DNA of 64,000 nt from CAXTKD01 sp964244885. GTDB taxonomy: Bacteria; Pseudomonadota; Alphaproteobacteria; Sphingomonadales; Sphingomonadaceae. The notes beneath the pieces are model-generated. The model did not search any database. It saw only the letters and a list, made by a program, of their open reading frames with translations, and was not told the origin of the DNA. The position numbers and the translations under genes were made by a program. The DNA lies in the NCBI GenBank assembly GCA_964244885.1, contig CAXTKD010000004.1, positions 62,001-126,000 of the forward strand. Direction: 5' to 3'. Of the stretch, positions 1 to 8,558 are shown one piece after another. The first letter of the stretch is position 1. Each line of letters starts with the position of its first letter.

Positions 1-2
1 GC

Positions 3-635
3 GAGCAGCGGACGGTCGAGGGCATCGGCGTTTCGAACGACGCCTATCTCGTCGACTGGAACGGCAAGGTGCTCCGCAAGGTCAAGACCGAATCGATCAA
101 CACCAGCGGCATGGCGTTCGGCGGCGGGCATCTGTGGATGGGCGCCAACGGCGGCCCGAACGGCATCTTCGAGACCGACCTCAACGGCCGCACCATCAGC
201 CACCGCCAGATCCCGCTCGGGCCGGCGAACAACGGCGGCGGCTGCCATGGCGTCGCCTATCACGGCGGCAAGCTCTACTTCGCGGCGCTTCGGATGAAGG
301 GCATCCTGCGTGTCGATCCGAAGAGCTGGGCGCCCGAGTTCTTCATTCCCTGCTCGGCGGCGCGGCTCCATGGCCTGGCGGTCAGCGACGACTCGATCTG
401 GATCGTCACGGCGGCCGACAACGTCGACCCGAACGCGGTCATGGGCCTGACCAAATACGACCCGAAAACCGGGCAGCTGCTGGAGACCGCCGAATTCCTG
501 CCAGGCAGCGCCGACCCGCACGGGCTGACGTTCCGCGACGGAATCCTCTACGGCTGCGATGCTGGCATCCATCCCGGCTGGCCGAACCGCAAGAGCAAGT
601 CGAGCGGCCGGATCTTCCGCATCGACTTCGCCTGA
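3..635 (+). CDS. Beta-propeller protein, SMP-30/glutamine-cyclotransferase-like (5' truncated by window)
   Basis: The frame is open from the window edge, so the N-terminus is missing and about 210 residues remain. Recurring short blades such as GLAVSDDSIWIV, GLTKYDPKTGQLL and GLTFRDGILYGCD are typical of six- or seven-bladed propellers of the SMP-30/gluconolactonase or glutaminyl-cyclase-like type. It converges on the exported RraA-like gene, and a shared hairpin lies between them. Substrate and localisation cannot be read without the N-terminus. The propeller fold is fairly sure; the enzymatic class is not. Confidence 0.6.
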   Translation, partial: EQRTVEGIGVSNDAYLVDWNGKVLRKVKTESINTSGMAFGGGHLWMGANGGPNGIFETDLNGRTISHRQIPLGPANNGGGCHGVAYHGGKLYFAALRMKGILRVDPKSWAPEFFIPCSAARLHGLAVSDDSIWIVTAADNVDPNAVMGLTKYDPKTGQLLETAEFLPGSADPHGLTFRDGILYGCDAGIHPGWPNRKSKSSGRIFRIDFA

Positions 636-644
636 CAAGAAAAG

Positions 645-663
645 GGGCGGCCCGAGGCCGCCC
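645..663. terminator. Bidirectional hairpin between convergent genes
   Basis: A perfect 8-bp stem (GGGCGGCC / GGCCGCCC) with a 3-nt loop lies in the 62-bp gap between two convergent stop codons. It is preceded by an A-run (GAAAA), which becomes a U-run for transcripts arriving from the right-hand gene. It could terminate both genes. Confidence 0.6.
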
Positions 664-697
664 GAGGCTGGGAGGAGCGGGTCTGCGCCCGCCGAAC

Positions 698-1630
698 CTA
701 GTTGTTTCGCGAAACCATCATCTCGTCGAACTCGGCGCGGGTCATCTTCATCATCTTGGGATGGGCCTCGACCCATTTGACGAAGGCGGCGTTGATCGCG
801 GGTGTCCACTTCTGGTCGATCTCGCCGGGCGTGAACTTCTGCTCGCGCAGCATCTGGTGCCCGAAGCCGTCGCGCATCGCGATGAACTCGGCGCCCTTCA
901 CGACCTTCTCGGCCATGATCGCAGGGATGAACATCACGCCCTCGCGCTTGGCGAGGATGAGGTCGCCCGGCAGCACGGTCGCGCGGCCGATTCGGATCGG
1001 GCCGTTGATGTGCATCATCTCCATCTCGCGGATGGCGGACGGGTCGTAGCCGCGGGTGAAGGCGTTGAAGCCCTCGATCTCCGCGAGGCCCGCGACATCG
1101 CGGACGCCGGCGTCGAACACCACGCCGGTCTTCGACTTGGCGTAGATCGAGTTGCCGAGGTTGTCGCCGATCAGCGTCCCGTCGACCATCTTGCCGTAGC
1201 CGTCGGCGACATAGACGTCGCGCTTCTGCAGGACGTCGATCGGCCAGCTGTTGTGGCCGCCGATACGGCCTTCCTTCTTGCCGAGCTCGCTGACCGCGCG
1301 GTTGATGTCGGGACGAAGCGGCATGTACTGCGCGGTGAGCGCGCGGCCGACGAACGGACGGTCCTGATGGACCATCGTGAAGCCGCCCTCGAACTGGTTG
1401 TTGTAGCCAGCCTGGCGGAGGATGCCCCACGCCTCCTCGGTGTTGACGTCGAGCAGGCGGTCGAGGATCGCGTCCGACACCTTGGGACGCCCGTCGGGGA
1501 AGCGCTCGCCCTTCCACTCGGAGGTGTAGAAGAGAATGTCTTCCTTCGTGGACTGGATCTGCGCCCGCGCGGGCAGCGCCATCGTCAGCGCCGACGCGCA
1601 AAGCGCCGCCGCCAAAATCAACTTCCTCAT
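698..1630 (-). CDS. Exported RraA family protein (HMG/CHA aldolase-like)
   Basis: The chosen start gives MRKLILAAALCASALTMALPARAQ, a clear Sec signal peptide, and is preceded by GGGGGAG. An upstream in-frame start is possible but would bury the signal. The family signature is present: the GDNLGNSIYA segment is followed by GVVFDAGVRD, corresponding to the Asp and Arg-Asp residues used in 4-hydroxy-4-methyl-2-oxoglutarate aldolases. Known RraA-fold aldolases cleave 2-oxo acids to pyruvate in the cytoplasm, so export is odd. The gene lies downstream of the DapA-like gene on the same strand, with its own TTG-N4-CAA palindrome upstream. The actual substrate is unknown. Confidence 0.85.
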   Translation of the reverse strand: MRKLILAAALCASALTMALPARAQIQSTKEDILFYTSEWKGERFPDGRPKVSDAILDRLLDVNTEEAWGILRQAGYNNQFEGGFTMVHQDRPFVGRALTAQYMPLRPDINRAVSELGKKEGRIGGHNSWPIDVLQKRDVYVADGYGKMVDGTLIGDNLGNSIYAKSKTGVVFDAGVRDVAGLAEIEGFNAFTRGYDPSAIREMEMMHINGPIRIGRATVLPGDLILAKREGVMFIPAIMAEKVVKGAEFIAMRDGFGHQMLREQKFTPGEIDQKWTPAINAAFVKWVEAHPKMMKMTRAEFDEMMVSRNN

Positions 1631-1681
1631 GTGAATTCTCCCCCGTTTTGGTGCGGCCATCGAGCAGCCTTTGCGCAAAAC

Positions 1682-1711
1682 TTGCATGCAAAATAGACAG
1701 CGTCAATACAA
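1682..1711. promoter_or_regulatory. Paired putative operator upstream of the RraA-like gene
   Basis: A perfect palindrome TTGCATGCAA (1682-1691) lies about 50 bp upstream of the RraA start codon. A weaker copy (GTCAATACAA, 1702-1711) is placed exactly 20 bp further. The same TTG-N4-CAA pair with about 20-bp spacing recurs near 2724 and 3957. FCD-type GntR regulators often bind sites resembling TTGTATACAA; no regulator gene is in the window. Confidence 0.5.
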
Positions 1712-1713
1712 GT

Positions 1714-2682
1714 TTAAGAACGGTTGGCGAGATAGCCGAGGGCCGTGCCGAAGCCTCCCCGGCTGATCTCGGCCTCGACGGAGGCGAGAAAGCCGCGCGG
1801 CAGTTCGCTGCCGTCGGCGCGGCGCGGCGGCGGCTGCGACGCCCAGTCCCGCCCGTTGGCTCGGATATGATCGCCGCCCCTGCTGACATCCGCGAAGGCG
1901 TTGTTGCCGAGGGATTGCGCCTCTGCGAACAACGCTGAGACGACGGCCGACAGGCGATCCGAAAGCGCGGCCGCCTGCTCCACAGCGCCGTCCGCAACAT
2001 AGTCGGCGATCTCGCGAAGCTCGGCGCCGAAGACGTTGGCGGTGCTGAGGAGCCAGCCGTCATAAGGCCCCGATGGCTTGAGCTGTTCCCCGTAGCGACC
2101 TTCGGCGCCGCGAAGCAGCCGCGCCCCGCCGAACGGCCCGCCGGACAAGGCGATGCTATCCCCGCCGCTGGTGTCCTTGAACAGCACGACACGCGAGTCT
2201 TCGGCGATTTGCGCGAAAGTCTCGGGCGCAATCTCGCAGCCGGTGATCTGCGGCAACTGATAGATCGCGACCGGCAGCGAGGTGGCCGCCAGCGCAGCGC
2301 GAAAGTGATCGAGGATGGCGGGCTGCGACGCCGCTTCGTCGACCTGGGCGCACAAGGTGAGGCCGAGGAATCGGGCGCGCGTCGGGCGCTCGCGGAAATG
2401 CGCCTCGATTCGGCGCGCGCGTTCGACGACGCCCTCAGTAGTCTCGGCGAACGCGCCGACCAGCAAGGCCTGGTCGCGCTCCAGCGAATCGCTGCACAGG
2501 CCGAGCCATTGCCCGAGCACCCGGTCGCTCATGCCCCAGCCGTCCCCCGTCGTTCCGCCGACCAGATATTGCCGAACAAGCGGGTAGAGGCTGCCGATGT
2601 GGCTGCGGCAGCGCGGCGCGTCCAGCGACCCGTCGCCCGCATAGTGAGACAGCAAAGGCACCCACAAGGGATCGAAGAGCAT
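1714..2682 (-). CDS. Dihydrodipicolinate synthase (DapA) family lyase
   Basis: The protein has the class I pyruvate-aldolase layout: a GTTGD motif near residue 43 (GTTGE in the family), a YQLP tyrosine, and the Schiff-base lysine in LFKDTSGG. It lacks a signal peptide, so it should be cytoplasmic. The start at MLFDPLW was chosen because the upstream extension begins with TTG and shows no family similarity. Being next to RraA- and HpaI-type aldolases, it is more likely a catabolic 2-oxo acid aldolase or dehydratase than the lysine-pathway DapA. It is divergent from the HpaI-like gene and shares that control region. Confidence 0.8.
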   Translation of the reverse strand: MLFDPLWVPLLSHYAGDGSLDAPRCRSHIGSLYPLVRQYLVGGTTGDGWGMSDRVLGQWLGLCSDSLERDQALLVGAFAETTEGVVERARRIEAHFRERPTRARFLGLTLCAQVDEAASQPAILDHFRAALAATSLPVAIYQLPQITGCEIAPETFAQIAEDSRVVLFKDTSGGDSIALSGGPFGGARLLRGAEGRYGEQLKPSGPYDGWLLSTANVFGAELREIADYVADGAVEQAAALSDRLSAVVSALFAEAQSLGNNAFADVSRGGDHIRANGRDWASQPPPRRADGSELPRGFLASVEAEISRGGFGTALGYLANRS

Positions 2683-2723
2683 GGACGATTTTCTTTCAGC
2701 CGAGTGCCGCGCGCCTAACGAAT

Positions 2724-2752
2724 TTGTGTGCAAGACGCAAACGTGTATGCAA
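2724..2752. promoter_or_regulatory. Paired putative operator between divergent DapA-like and HpaI-like genes
   Basis: TTGTGTGCAA (2724-2733) and GTGTATGCAA (2743-2752) lie 19 bp apart in the intergenic region between two divergent genes. Both fit the TTG-N4-CAA pattern, the second with one mismatch. Their position would allow one regulator to control both genes. Confidence 0.5.
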
Positions 2753-2832
2753 TAGCTAGGGGCCGCAGACTTTCAGCGTTAGTAAAAACGGCGCGGTTCG
2801 CCTGACGAAATCATCCAAGGGGAGAGAGCACC

Positions 2833-3843
2833 ATGAAGAAATACCTGACACTCGCGCTGATCCCGGCCGCCCTCCTGGCGACCTCCGCGGTCGACGCCCA
2901 GCAGCCGCCGGCGCCCGCCTTCGCGGTCGATGCGCAGCCGAAAATGCCGACCAGGCCGACTCGCACGGGCAAGCACGTCAACCGCGTCATCGACATGTGG
3001 CTGAAGGGCCAGCCAGTCTATTACACGCAGACCTCCGGCGGCGGTTACGCCGAGGGCAAGGCGCTCGCCGGCACCAAGGCCGACTACATCACCTATGACA
3101 TGGAGCATGGGTCGCTCGACTTCACCGCGCTTCGCGAATTCATGCGCGGCCTCGCCGATGGCGGCACGACCCGCACCGGGCATCACACCCCCGCGGTCGT
3201 CGCGACGTTGCCGATCCAGGGCACGACCGACGCGGTTCGCGCCAACGCCTGGATGATCCAGCAGGCGCTCGCCACCGGCATCCACGGCATCCTGCTGTGC
3301 AACGCCGAGTCGGCCGAGGCCGTGCGCGCGATGATCGAGGCCTCGCGCTATCCGTTCGCTCCGATCGTGCCGGGCCTCAACCAGGGCTATCGCGGCAACG
3401 GCAGCCAGCAATACGCCTCCAAGATCTGGGGTGTGTCGCCGGCCGAATATGTCCGGATCGCCGAGCCGTGGCCGCTCAATCCGGACGGCGAGCTGATCTT
3501 CGGCGTCAAGATCGAGAACCCGCGCGCCGACGCCAACGTCGAGTCGACGGTCCGAGTCCCGGGCGTCGCCTTCGCCGAATGGGGCCCGGGCGACCACAGC
3601 TACTATCTGCTGGGCGCGCCTCGGGAGGGCGGCAATGGCGCGATGGCGACCGCGCCCGCGATGGTCCAGGTGCGCGCACGCGTGCTGGCGGCGACCAAGG
3701 CCGCGGGGATCAGGTTCCTCAACGCCTGCAACGAGAACACGGTCATCGACCAGCTGAAGGAAGGCGTGATGATCTGCACCGGCGGCGACTCGCCGGCGGC
3801 GGACAAGGGCCGCGCCTTCACCAAGCGGACCGACCCCTATTGA
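2833..3843 (+). CDS. Exported HpcH/HpaI aldolase family protein
   Basis: A signal peptide (MKKYLTLALIPAALLATSAVDA) follows a strong AAGGGGAGAG ribosome site. The family core is visible: the catalytic-base His in YDMEHGS, the metal ligand Glu in GVKIENPR and the metal ligand Asp in WGPGDHS. HpaI-type enzymes make or cleave 4-hydroxy-2-oxo acids with pyruvate and a divalent metal. The segment that normally carries the substrate-binding Arg (VRVP-like) reads VATLPIQG here, so that Arg seems absent. With export, this suggests altered chemistry. The gene is followed by a hairpin and then the TonB-dependent receptor. Confidence 0.82.
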   Translation: MKKYLTLALIPAALLATSAVDAQQPPAPAFAVDAQPKMPTRPTRTGKHVNRVIDMWLKGQPVYYTQTSGGGYAEGKALAGTKADYITYDMEHGSLDFTALREFMRGLADGGTTRTGHHTPAVVATLPIQGTTDAVRANAWMIQQALATGIHGILLCNAESAEAVRAMIEASRYPFAPIVPGLNQGYRGNGSQQYASKIWGVSPAEYVRIAEPWPLNPDGELIFGVKIENPRADANVESTVRVPGVAFAEWGPGDHSYYLLGAPREGGNGAMATAPAMVQVRARVLAATKAAGIRFLNACNENTVIDQLKEGVMICTGGDSPAADKGRAFTKRTDPY

Positions 3844-3871
3844 TCGCCTAATCGACGAAGGCGACGAATTT

Positions 3872-3895
3872 GGGCCGCGCCGCAAGGCGCGGCCC
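3872..3895 (+). terminator. Hairpin after the HpaI-like gene
   Basis: A perfect 10-bp GC-rich stem (GGGCCGCGCC / GGCGCGGCCC) with a GCAA tetraloop lies 28 bp after the stop codon. It is followed by ATTGTCTGT, so the U-run is weak. It probably terminates the aldolase transcript before the receptor promoter. Confidence 0.65.
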
Positions 3896-3956
3896 ATTGT
3901 CTGTAACCTATGCTGTGTCGCCGCTGCCACGGCTAGGCTGTGCCATTTGGCAGGGG

Positions 3957-3986
3957 TTGTATTCAAATATACTGTCTTGTATCCAA
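3957..3986. promoter_or_regulatory. Paired putative operator upstream of the TonB-dependent receptor
   Basis: TTGTATTCAA (3957-3966) and TTGTATCCAA (3977-3986) are two near-identical palindromes with 20-bp centre spacing. They sit in the 388-bp gap before the receptor start at 4232. Apart from the terminator and these sites I see no gene in the gap. They match the pairs near 1682 and 2724. Confidence 0.55.
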
Positions 3987-4231
3987 GTTCTGCAGGGTGC
4001 ATTCCATTAAGGGCTGCATCCGCGGATCGCAAAACGACCGCATGGCGCCGATGGCGAAGACCATCGCGCAACAAGGGGAGAGTGTATGTCCGGTTTCCAT
4101 GCCGCACGTCGAATAACGCCAACGCGCGCGCCTTCGGCCGCCTTTCGCGCTTCCTCGTAAATCCATCGCTGCGGACGCCTCCGGCGCCTGCGAATCGCCA
4201 CGGCGACAACAAATAAAAAAGGGGGATTGAA

Positions 4232-7219
4232 ATGAACACTCTGCTTCACACGCTCAAGGTGAGTGGCTCGGCGCTGGCTCTGGTGACCGCGCTCGCGATC
4301 GCGTCGGGCGCCACGGCCCAAACCGCGCCGGCGAACGAGCCGGTCGCACCCTCGGCGGGCTCCGGCCAGGCGACTCCGTCCGAGGACAGCGGGGAGGACG
4401 CCGAGGAGATCGTCGTCACCGGCTCCAGCATCCGCGGCGTCGCGCCAGTCGGCTCGAACCTCGTCTCGGTCGGCCAGGAAGCGCTGGCGAAGACCGCCGC
4501 GATCAGCGTCACCGAGCTGGTCAACACGGTACCCGCGATCACCACGGCGGGCTCGACCCCCCAGGCCCAGAGCGCCTATTCCTACTACGCGCCGCAGATC
4601 CACAGCCTCGCCGGCTCGGGCTCGAACACCACGCTGGCGCTGATCGACGGCCTCCGCATGCCGGGCGGCGGCCTGCAGTACGCGCAGACCGACCCGAACA
4701 TTATCCCGACCCCCGCGCTCCAGCGCGTCGAGGTCCTCGCCGACGGCGCGTCGTCGATCTATGGATCGGACGCCGTCGCGGGCGTCGTCAACTTCATCAC
4801 CCGCAAGACCTACAAGGGCGTGCAGGTGAACGGCCGCATCGGTTTCGCAGACAATTACAAGAGCTATGACCTGAACGGCATCTGGGGCACGACCTGGGAT
4901 ACCGGAGGCGTTTACGTCGCAGGGCAGTTCCTGAAGCAGCAGGAAATCACCAACGATAAGCGCCCGTTCCTCAGCATGGGCGACTACCGCAGCGTCGGCG
5001 GCAGCAACACCAACACCTATCAGTGCCAGCCGGCCACCATCCGCGCGACATCGTCCGCGACGACGATCTACCCCAACGCCGACACCGCGACGCCGATCCC
5101 GTTCAACGCCGCGTTGAACGCCACCTGCAACAACTCGGTCTACGGCAGCGCCGTACCGGGCGTGCAACGTGAAGGCATCCTCGTCGTCCTCAACCAGGAG
5201 ATCAGCGACAAGCTAACCTTCACGGGCAAGGTCGTCTATAACGTCCTGAAGCACCTCTCGACCGGCACGCCGGGCACGATCAGCAACGGCAGCGTCTTCG
5301 GACCCGGCTCGGGCCGCGGCACGCAGATCAACCCGTTCTTCCGGACGCCCCCGGGCACCGCGTTCACCACCGAGTCGATCAACTATGTCGTGCTGACGCC
5401 CGACGGCGACTACGGCACCAACAACTATCACAACGACACGTTCTACGTGACGAGCAAGCTCGACTATAACATCACCGACAAGTGGACGGCGACGTTCAGC
5501 GCCGACCTCGCGCGCTCGGACAGCTACCAGCGCGGCCGCCGCGTGTTCTGCAGCGTCTGCACCAACCTTTCGCTCAACGGCTCGCCCAACCTCAGCGGCA
5601 GCACCACCGTCGTCCCGGCGGCGGGGCAGACCGCGACCGTCTCCAATCCGCTGACGGCCGCGAACTCGCTCGACGTCTGGAATCCGCTCGCCTCGAACCG
5701 CACGTCGCAGTCGGTGTACAACTATATCTACTCGGCGAACACGAACAGCGAACACCAGAACAACATGTACCAGGGCAAGCTGGAGGTGCAGGGCCCGCTG
5801 TTCTCGCTTCCGGGCGGAGAAGTCCGGATGGCCGCGGGCGCCGAATATATGCACGTCACGCAGGACGTGTACGGCCTGACCGCCAACAACACCGGCAACG
5901 GCTACATCAACTTCATCAGCAACCTCGGGCCGCGCGACGTGAAGTCGGGCTACCTCGAGCTCTATGTCCCGGTGATCAACGAGGACATGGACATTCCGAT
6001 GGTCCAGCGCTTCGACGTCAGCATCTCGGGCCGCATCGATCACTACAGCGACTTCGGCTCGACGACGAACCCCAAGATCGCCGCCAACTGGGTGATCAAC
6101 GACTCGATCAAGTTCCGCGGCAACTATGCAGAATCGTTCGTGGCCCCGCCGCTCAACCAGATCGGCGACCCGAACCAGGGCTATATCCGCGGCGCGACCG
6201 GGACCGGCGCCAGCGCAGTCATCGACGTGCCTGTCTCAGCCTACCCCGAAGTCCGCAACCTGCCGGGCTGCGAGACGGTGACGACCGTCTGCCGCGTCGG
6301 CTCGGGCACGGGCCGCGAAGGTCTCGACCGCTCGCTCGGCGCCGGCTTCGCCGGAGTGGTGCCGCAGACCGGCAGCAGCTGGTCGGTCGGGATGGACCTG
6401 AACCCGAGCTTCATGCCGGGCTTCACCGCCAACGTGACCTTCTTCTCGAACACCTTCAACGGCGGCGTCGCATCGCCCGCGCAGCCGCTGATCGTCAACT
6501 CGGCGGCGCTCCATGATCGCCTGACGATCTGCGCGGCGACGGGCTGCACCGCGCAGCAGATCACCGACTTCACCAACGTCGCGAACGGCGCGACGGTGGC
6601 GGCGACGCTGCCGGTCACCTCCTACTTCCTGATCAACCGCGACGTCGGCAACGTGCTCAACCTCCACGTCCAGGGCATCGACGCGCAGGCGCAGTACCGC
6701 ATCCCGACCGACAGCTTTGGAACGTTCACGATCGGCGCGTCGCTGACCTACTTCACCAAGTTCGACCAGGACTTCGGCGACAACGCGTTCAGCATCCTCA
6801 ACACCTCGGGCTACAACTCGCAGTTCCCGTCGATCCAGACCAAGGGCCGCGGGCAGGTGAGCTGGGAAGGGCACGACATCGGGCTCGACGTGTTCGCCAA
6901 TTATACCGGCAAATACCGCAACTACATCCAGACCTCGATCATCCCGGTGTCGCTCGGGCCTGACGGGAACCCGAATGGCGGCGGCGACCGGGTCAAGTCC
7001 GACCTGACCATCGACGCCCACTTGGCCTACAACTTCAACGGCAGCTTCATGAACGGCAGCCAGGTCTACGTCGACGTGAAGAACCTCTTCGACAAGGAGC
7101 CGCCGTTCTACAACGGCAACACGACGGGCGCCGGCGGCGTCGGCGCGTGGGGCTTCAACGGCTTCACGTCCAACCTGCTCGGCCGACTTGTCTCGGTCGG
7201 CTTCCGGGCTCAGTTCTGA
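4232..7219 (+). CDS. TonB-dependent receptor (995 aa)
   Basis: An outer-membrane active transporter. It has a signal peptide ending near ATAQ, a TonB-box-like EEIVVTGS segment near residue 53, a plug domain (roughly 65-190, with IYGSDAVAGVVNFITRK) and a long beta-barrel ending in an aromatic residue (VGFRAQF). The start has a strong AAAGGGGGAT ribosome site. The length is typical of sphingomonad receptors for large or unusual substrates. It lies beside three aldolase-type genes and a lactonase-like propeller behind a similar operator pair, so it probably imports the compound they metabolise. The ligand is not predictable. Confidence 0.93.
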   Translation: MNTLLHTLKVSGSALALVTALAIASGATAQTAPANEPVAPSAGSGQATPSEDSGEDAEEIVVTGSSIRGVAPVGSNLVSVGQEALAKTAAISVTELVNTVPAITTAGSTPQAQSAYSYYAPQIHSLAGSGSNTTLALIDGLRMPGGGLQYAQTDPNIIPTPALQRVEVLADGASSIYGSDAVAGVVNFITRKTYKGVQVNGRIGFADNYKSYDLNGIWGTTWDTGGVYVAGQFLKQQEITNDKRPFLSMGDYRSVGGSNTNTYQCQPATIRATSSATTIYPNADTATPIPFNAALNATCNNSVYGSAVPGVQREGILVVLNQEISDKLTFTGKVVYNVLKHLSTGTPGTISNGSVFGPGSGRGTQINPFFRTPPGTAFTTESINYVVLTPDGDYGTNNYHNDTFYVTSKLDYNITDKWTATFSADLARSDSYQRGRRVFCSVCTNLSLNGSPNLSGSTTVVPAAGQTATVSNPLTAANSLDVWNPLASNRTSQSVYNYIYSANTNSEHQNNMYQGKLEVQGPLFSLPGGEVRMAAGAEYMHVTQDVYGLTANNTGNGYINFISNLGPRDVKSGYLELYVPVINEDMDIPMVQRFDVSISGRIDHYSDFGSTTNPKIAANWVINDSIKFRGNYAESFVAPPLNQIGDPNQGYIRGATGTGASAVIDVPVSAYPEVRNLPGCETVTTVCRVGSGTGREGLDRSLGAGFAGVVPQTGSSWSVGMDLNPSFMPGFTANVTFFSNTFNGGVASPAQPLIVNSAALHDRLTICAATGCTAQQITDFTNVANGATVAATLPVTSYFLINRDVGNVLNLHVQGIDAQAQYRIPTDSFGTFTIGASLTYFTKFDQDFGDNAFSILNTSGYNSQFPSIQTKGRGQVSWEGHDIGLDVFANYTGKYRNYIQTSIIPVSLGPDGNPNGGGDRVKSDLTIDAHLAYNFNGSFMNGSQVYVDVKNLFDKEPPFYNGNTTGAGGVGAWGFNGFTSNLLGRLVSVGFRAQF

Positions 7220-7245
7220 TCCGGGACGGCAAGCCACAAGGCAGG

Positions 7246-7275
7246 GGCGGCGGGAGGGTCAACCTTCCCGCCGCC
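7246..7275 (+). terminator. Hairpin between receptor and lactonase-like gene
   Basis: A 13-bp stem (GGCGGCGGGAGGG against CCTTCCCGCCGCC, one G-U pair) with a TCAA loop lies 26 bp after the receptor stop. No U-run follows. It may terminate or reduce read-through into the downstream gene. Confidence 0.55.
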
Positions 7276-7329
7276 TCGGCATATTAACACGCGTTCGAAA
7301 CACACAGACCGATCTTGGGGAGACAGTCG

Positions 7330-8505
7330 ATGAAAGCCGGACTTAGCTTGATCGCCGCGACGTTCGTGCTGGCGGGCGCCGTTAGCGCCCAGGCGCAAAT
7401 CGTCGTCTCCGCCAATGACGGCAAGCAGCTGCGGCCGGGCGAGGCGCCGAGCACGCGGACCGCGGATTCGATCTCGGTCATCGACATGCGGAGCTATCCG
7501 CCGAAGACGCTGGCGACGATCCAGGCCCCCGCCAGCATGATCGGGCCGCCCGCCGCCGTCGCGGTCGCGCGCAAGGGCGGCTTCGCGATCGTCACCGCCG
7601 CGCAGCGCCTGAGCGGCGCGGGGGAGATCGAGCTCAACGACACGCTATCGGTCGTCGACCTCGCCAACCCGAAAGCACCGGCGATCCTTCAGACGCTCCA
7701 GGCAGGGCCGGGCGCCAGCGGCGTCACCATCAACCGCGCCGGCACGCTGGCGCTGGTCGCCAGCACCGGCGACGACACGATCTCCATCTATTCGATCAGC
7801 GGCAAGCGCCTGACGCCCGCGGGCAAACTCCAGCTTCCGGCGAAAAGCCGGCCGACCGACGTGGTCTTCGCCCCCGACGGCAGGAGCGCGCTCGTCGTGG
7901 CGCAGAGCACGGGCAAGCTGCTGCGGGTTTCGGTCAAGGGAGCGACCGTCGCCCTGACCGGCGACTCGGTCACGCCGGGCGTGCAGCCTTATGGTGCTTC
8001 GTACAGCCCGGACGGCCGCTACGCCTACAACACCAACCTCGGCGGACGGCCACTCCCGGAAGGCGCGGCACCGCCGGCGCGCGGCAGCGGCCCGCGCATC
8101 GGCACGGTTTCGGCGGTCGACCTCAAGACCGGCGCGGTCGAGAGCGTCGATGTCGGCCAGACGCCCGAGCATCTCGTCCTGTCGCGGGACGGCCGCTACA
8201 TGGCGGTCGTCGTCGCCAACGGCTCGGCGGCGCAGCCGAGCGCGGCCGGATACCATCCCTATGGCCTGCTCCAGGTGTACAGCGTCTCGGGCACCAGGAT
8301 GACCCGCGTCGCCGAGGCGCACAGCGGCGCCTGGTGCCAGGGCGCGATCTTCAGCGACGACGGCAAGACCGTGCTGCTCCAGTGCGGAATGACCAAGGAC
8401 ATCGAGGTCTTCCGCTTCAACGGCAAGACGCTGACCCAGGACGCGTCCGCGACGCTGACCTTCGACGCCCGCCCCGGCTCGATCGCCAGCGCGACGAGCC
8501 GCTAA
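7330..8505 (+). CDS. Exported lactonase-family beta-propeller protein
   Basis: The ATG at 7330 follows GGGGAG and begins a signal peptide ending VSAQAQ. Blades such as TLALVASTGDDTISIYSISG, DVVFAPDGRSALVVAQ and HLVLSRDGRYMAVVVANG are YVTN/6-phosphogluconolactonase-type repeats. Relatives are lactonases or binding propellers; the chemistry here is unknown. It is the last gene of the left-end cluster, in the same orientation as the receptor. The final 124 bp of the coding sequence are duplicated downstream of the island at 10269-10392. Confidence 0.8.
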   Translation: MKAGLSLIAATFVLAGAVSAQAQIVVSANDGKQLRPGEAPSTRTADSISVIDMRSYPPKTLATIQAPASMIGPPAAVAVARKGGFAIVTAAQRLSGAGEIELNDTLSVVDLANPKAPAILQTLQAGPGASGVTINRAGTLALVASTGDDTISIYSISGKRLTPAGKLQLPAKSRPTDVVFAPDGRSALVVAQSTGKLLRVSVKGATVALTGDSVTPGVQPYGASYSPDGRYAYNTNLGGRPLPEGAAPPARGSGPRIGTVSAVDLKTGAVESVDVGQTPEHLVLSRDGRYMAVVVANGSAAQPSAAGYHPYGLLQVYSVSGTRMTRVAEAHSGAWCQGAIFSDDGKTVLLQCGMTKDIEVFRFNGKTLTQDASATLTFDARPGSIASATSR

Positions 8506-8558
8506 GGGAGATTTGGCGGCCCCGAGAGGATTCGAACCTCCGGCCTGCGGTTTAGGAA
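8382..8558. repeat. Left copy of 177-bp direct repeat flanking the tRNA island
   Basis: This segment is identical to 10269-10445 except for one base (G at 8433, T at 10320). It covers the last 124 bp of the lactonase-like gene, the spacer, and the 3' part of tRNA-Arg from the anticodon loop to CCA. Identity stops exactly at the start of the anticodon loop. Confidence 0.95.
8514..8558 (-). pseudogene. 3' fragment of tRNA-Arg(CCT)
   Basis: 45 nt match the 3' part of the intact tRNA at 10401-10477, from the first base of the anticodon loop to the encoded CCA. The 5' half is absent, so it is not functional. It marks the left junction of an integration event. Confidence 0.85.

Noticed and set aside
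2779..5167. Long minus-strand frames of 386-486 aa opposite the HpaI-like and receptor genes
   Set aside because: High-GC antisense shadows; the plus strand has signal peptides, ribosome sites and family motifs.
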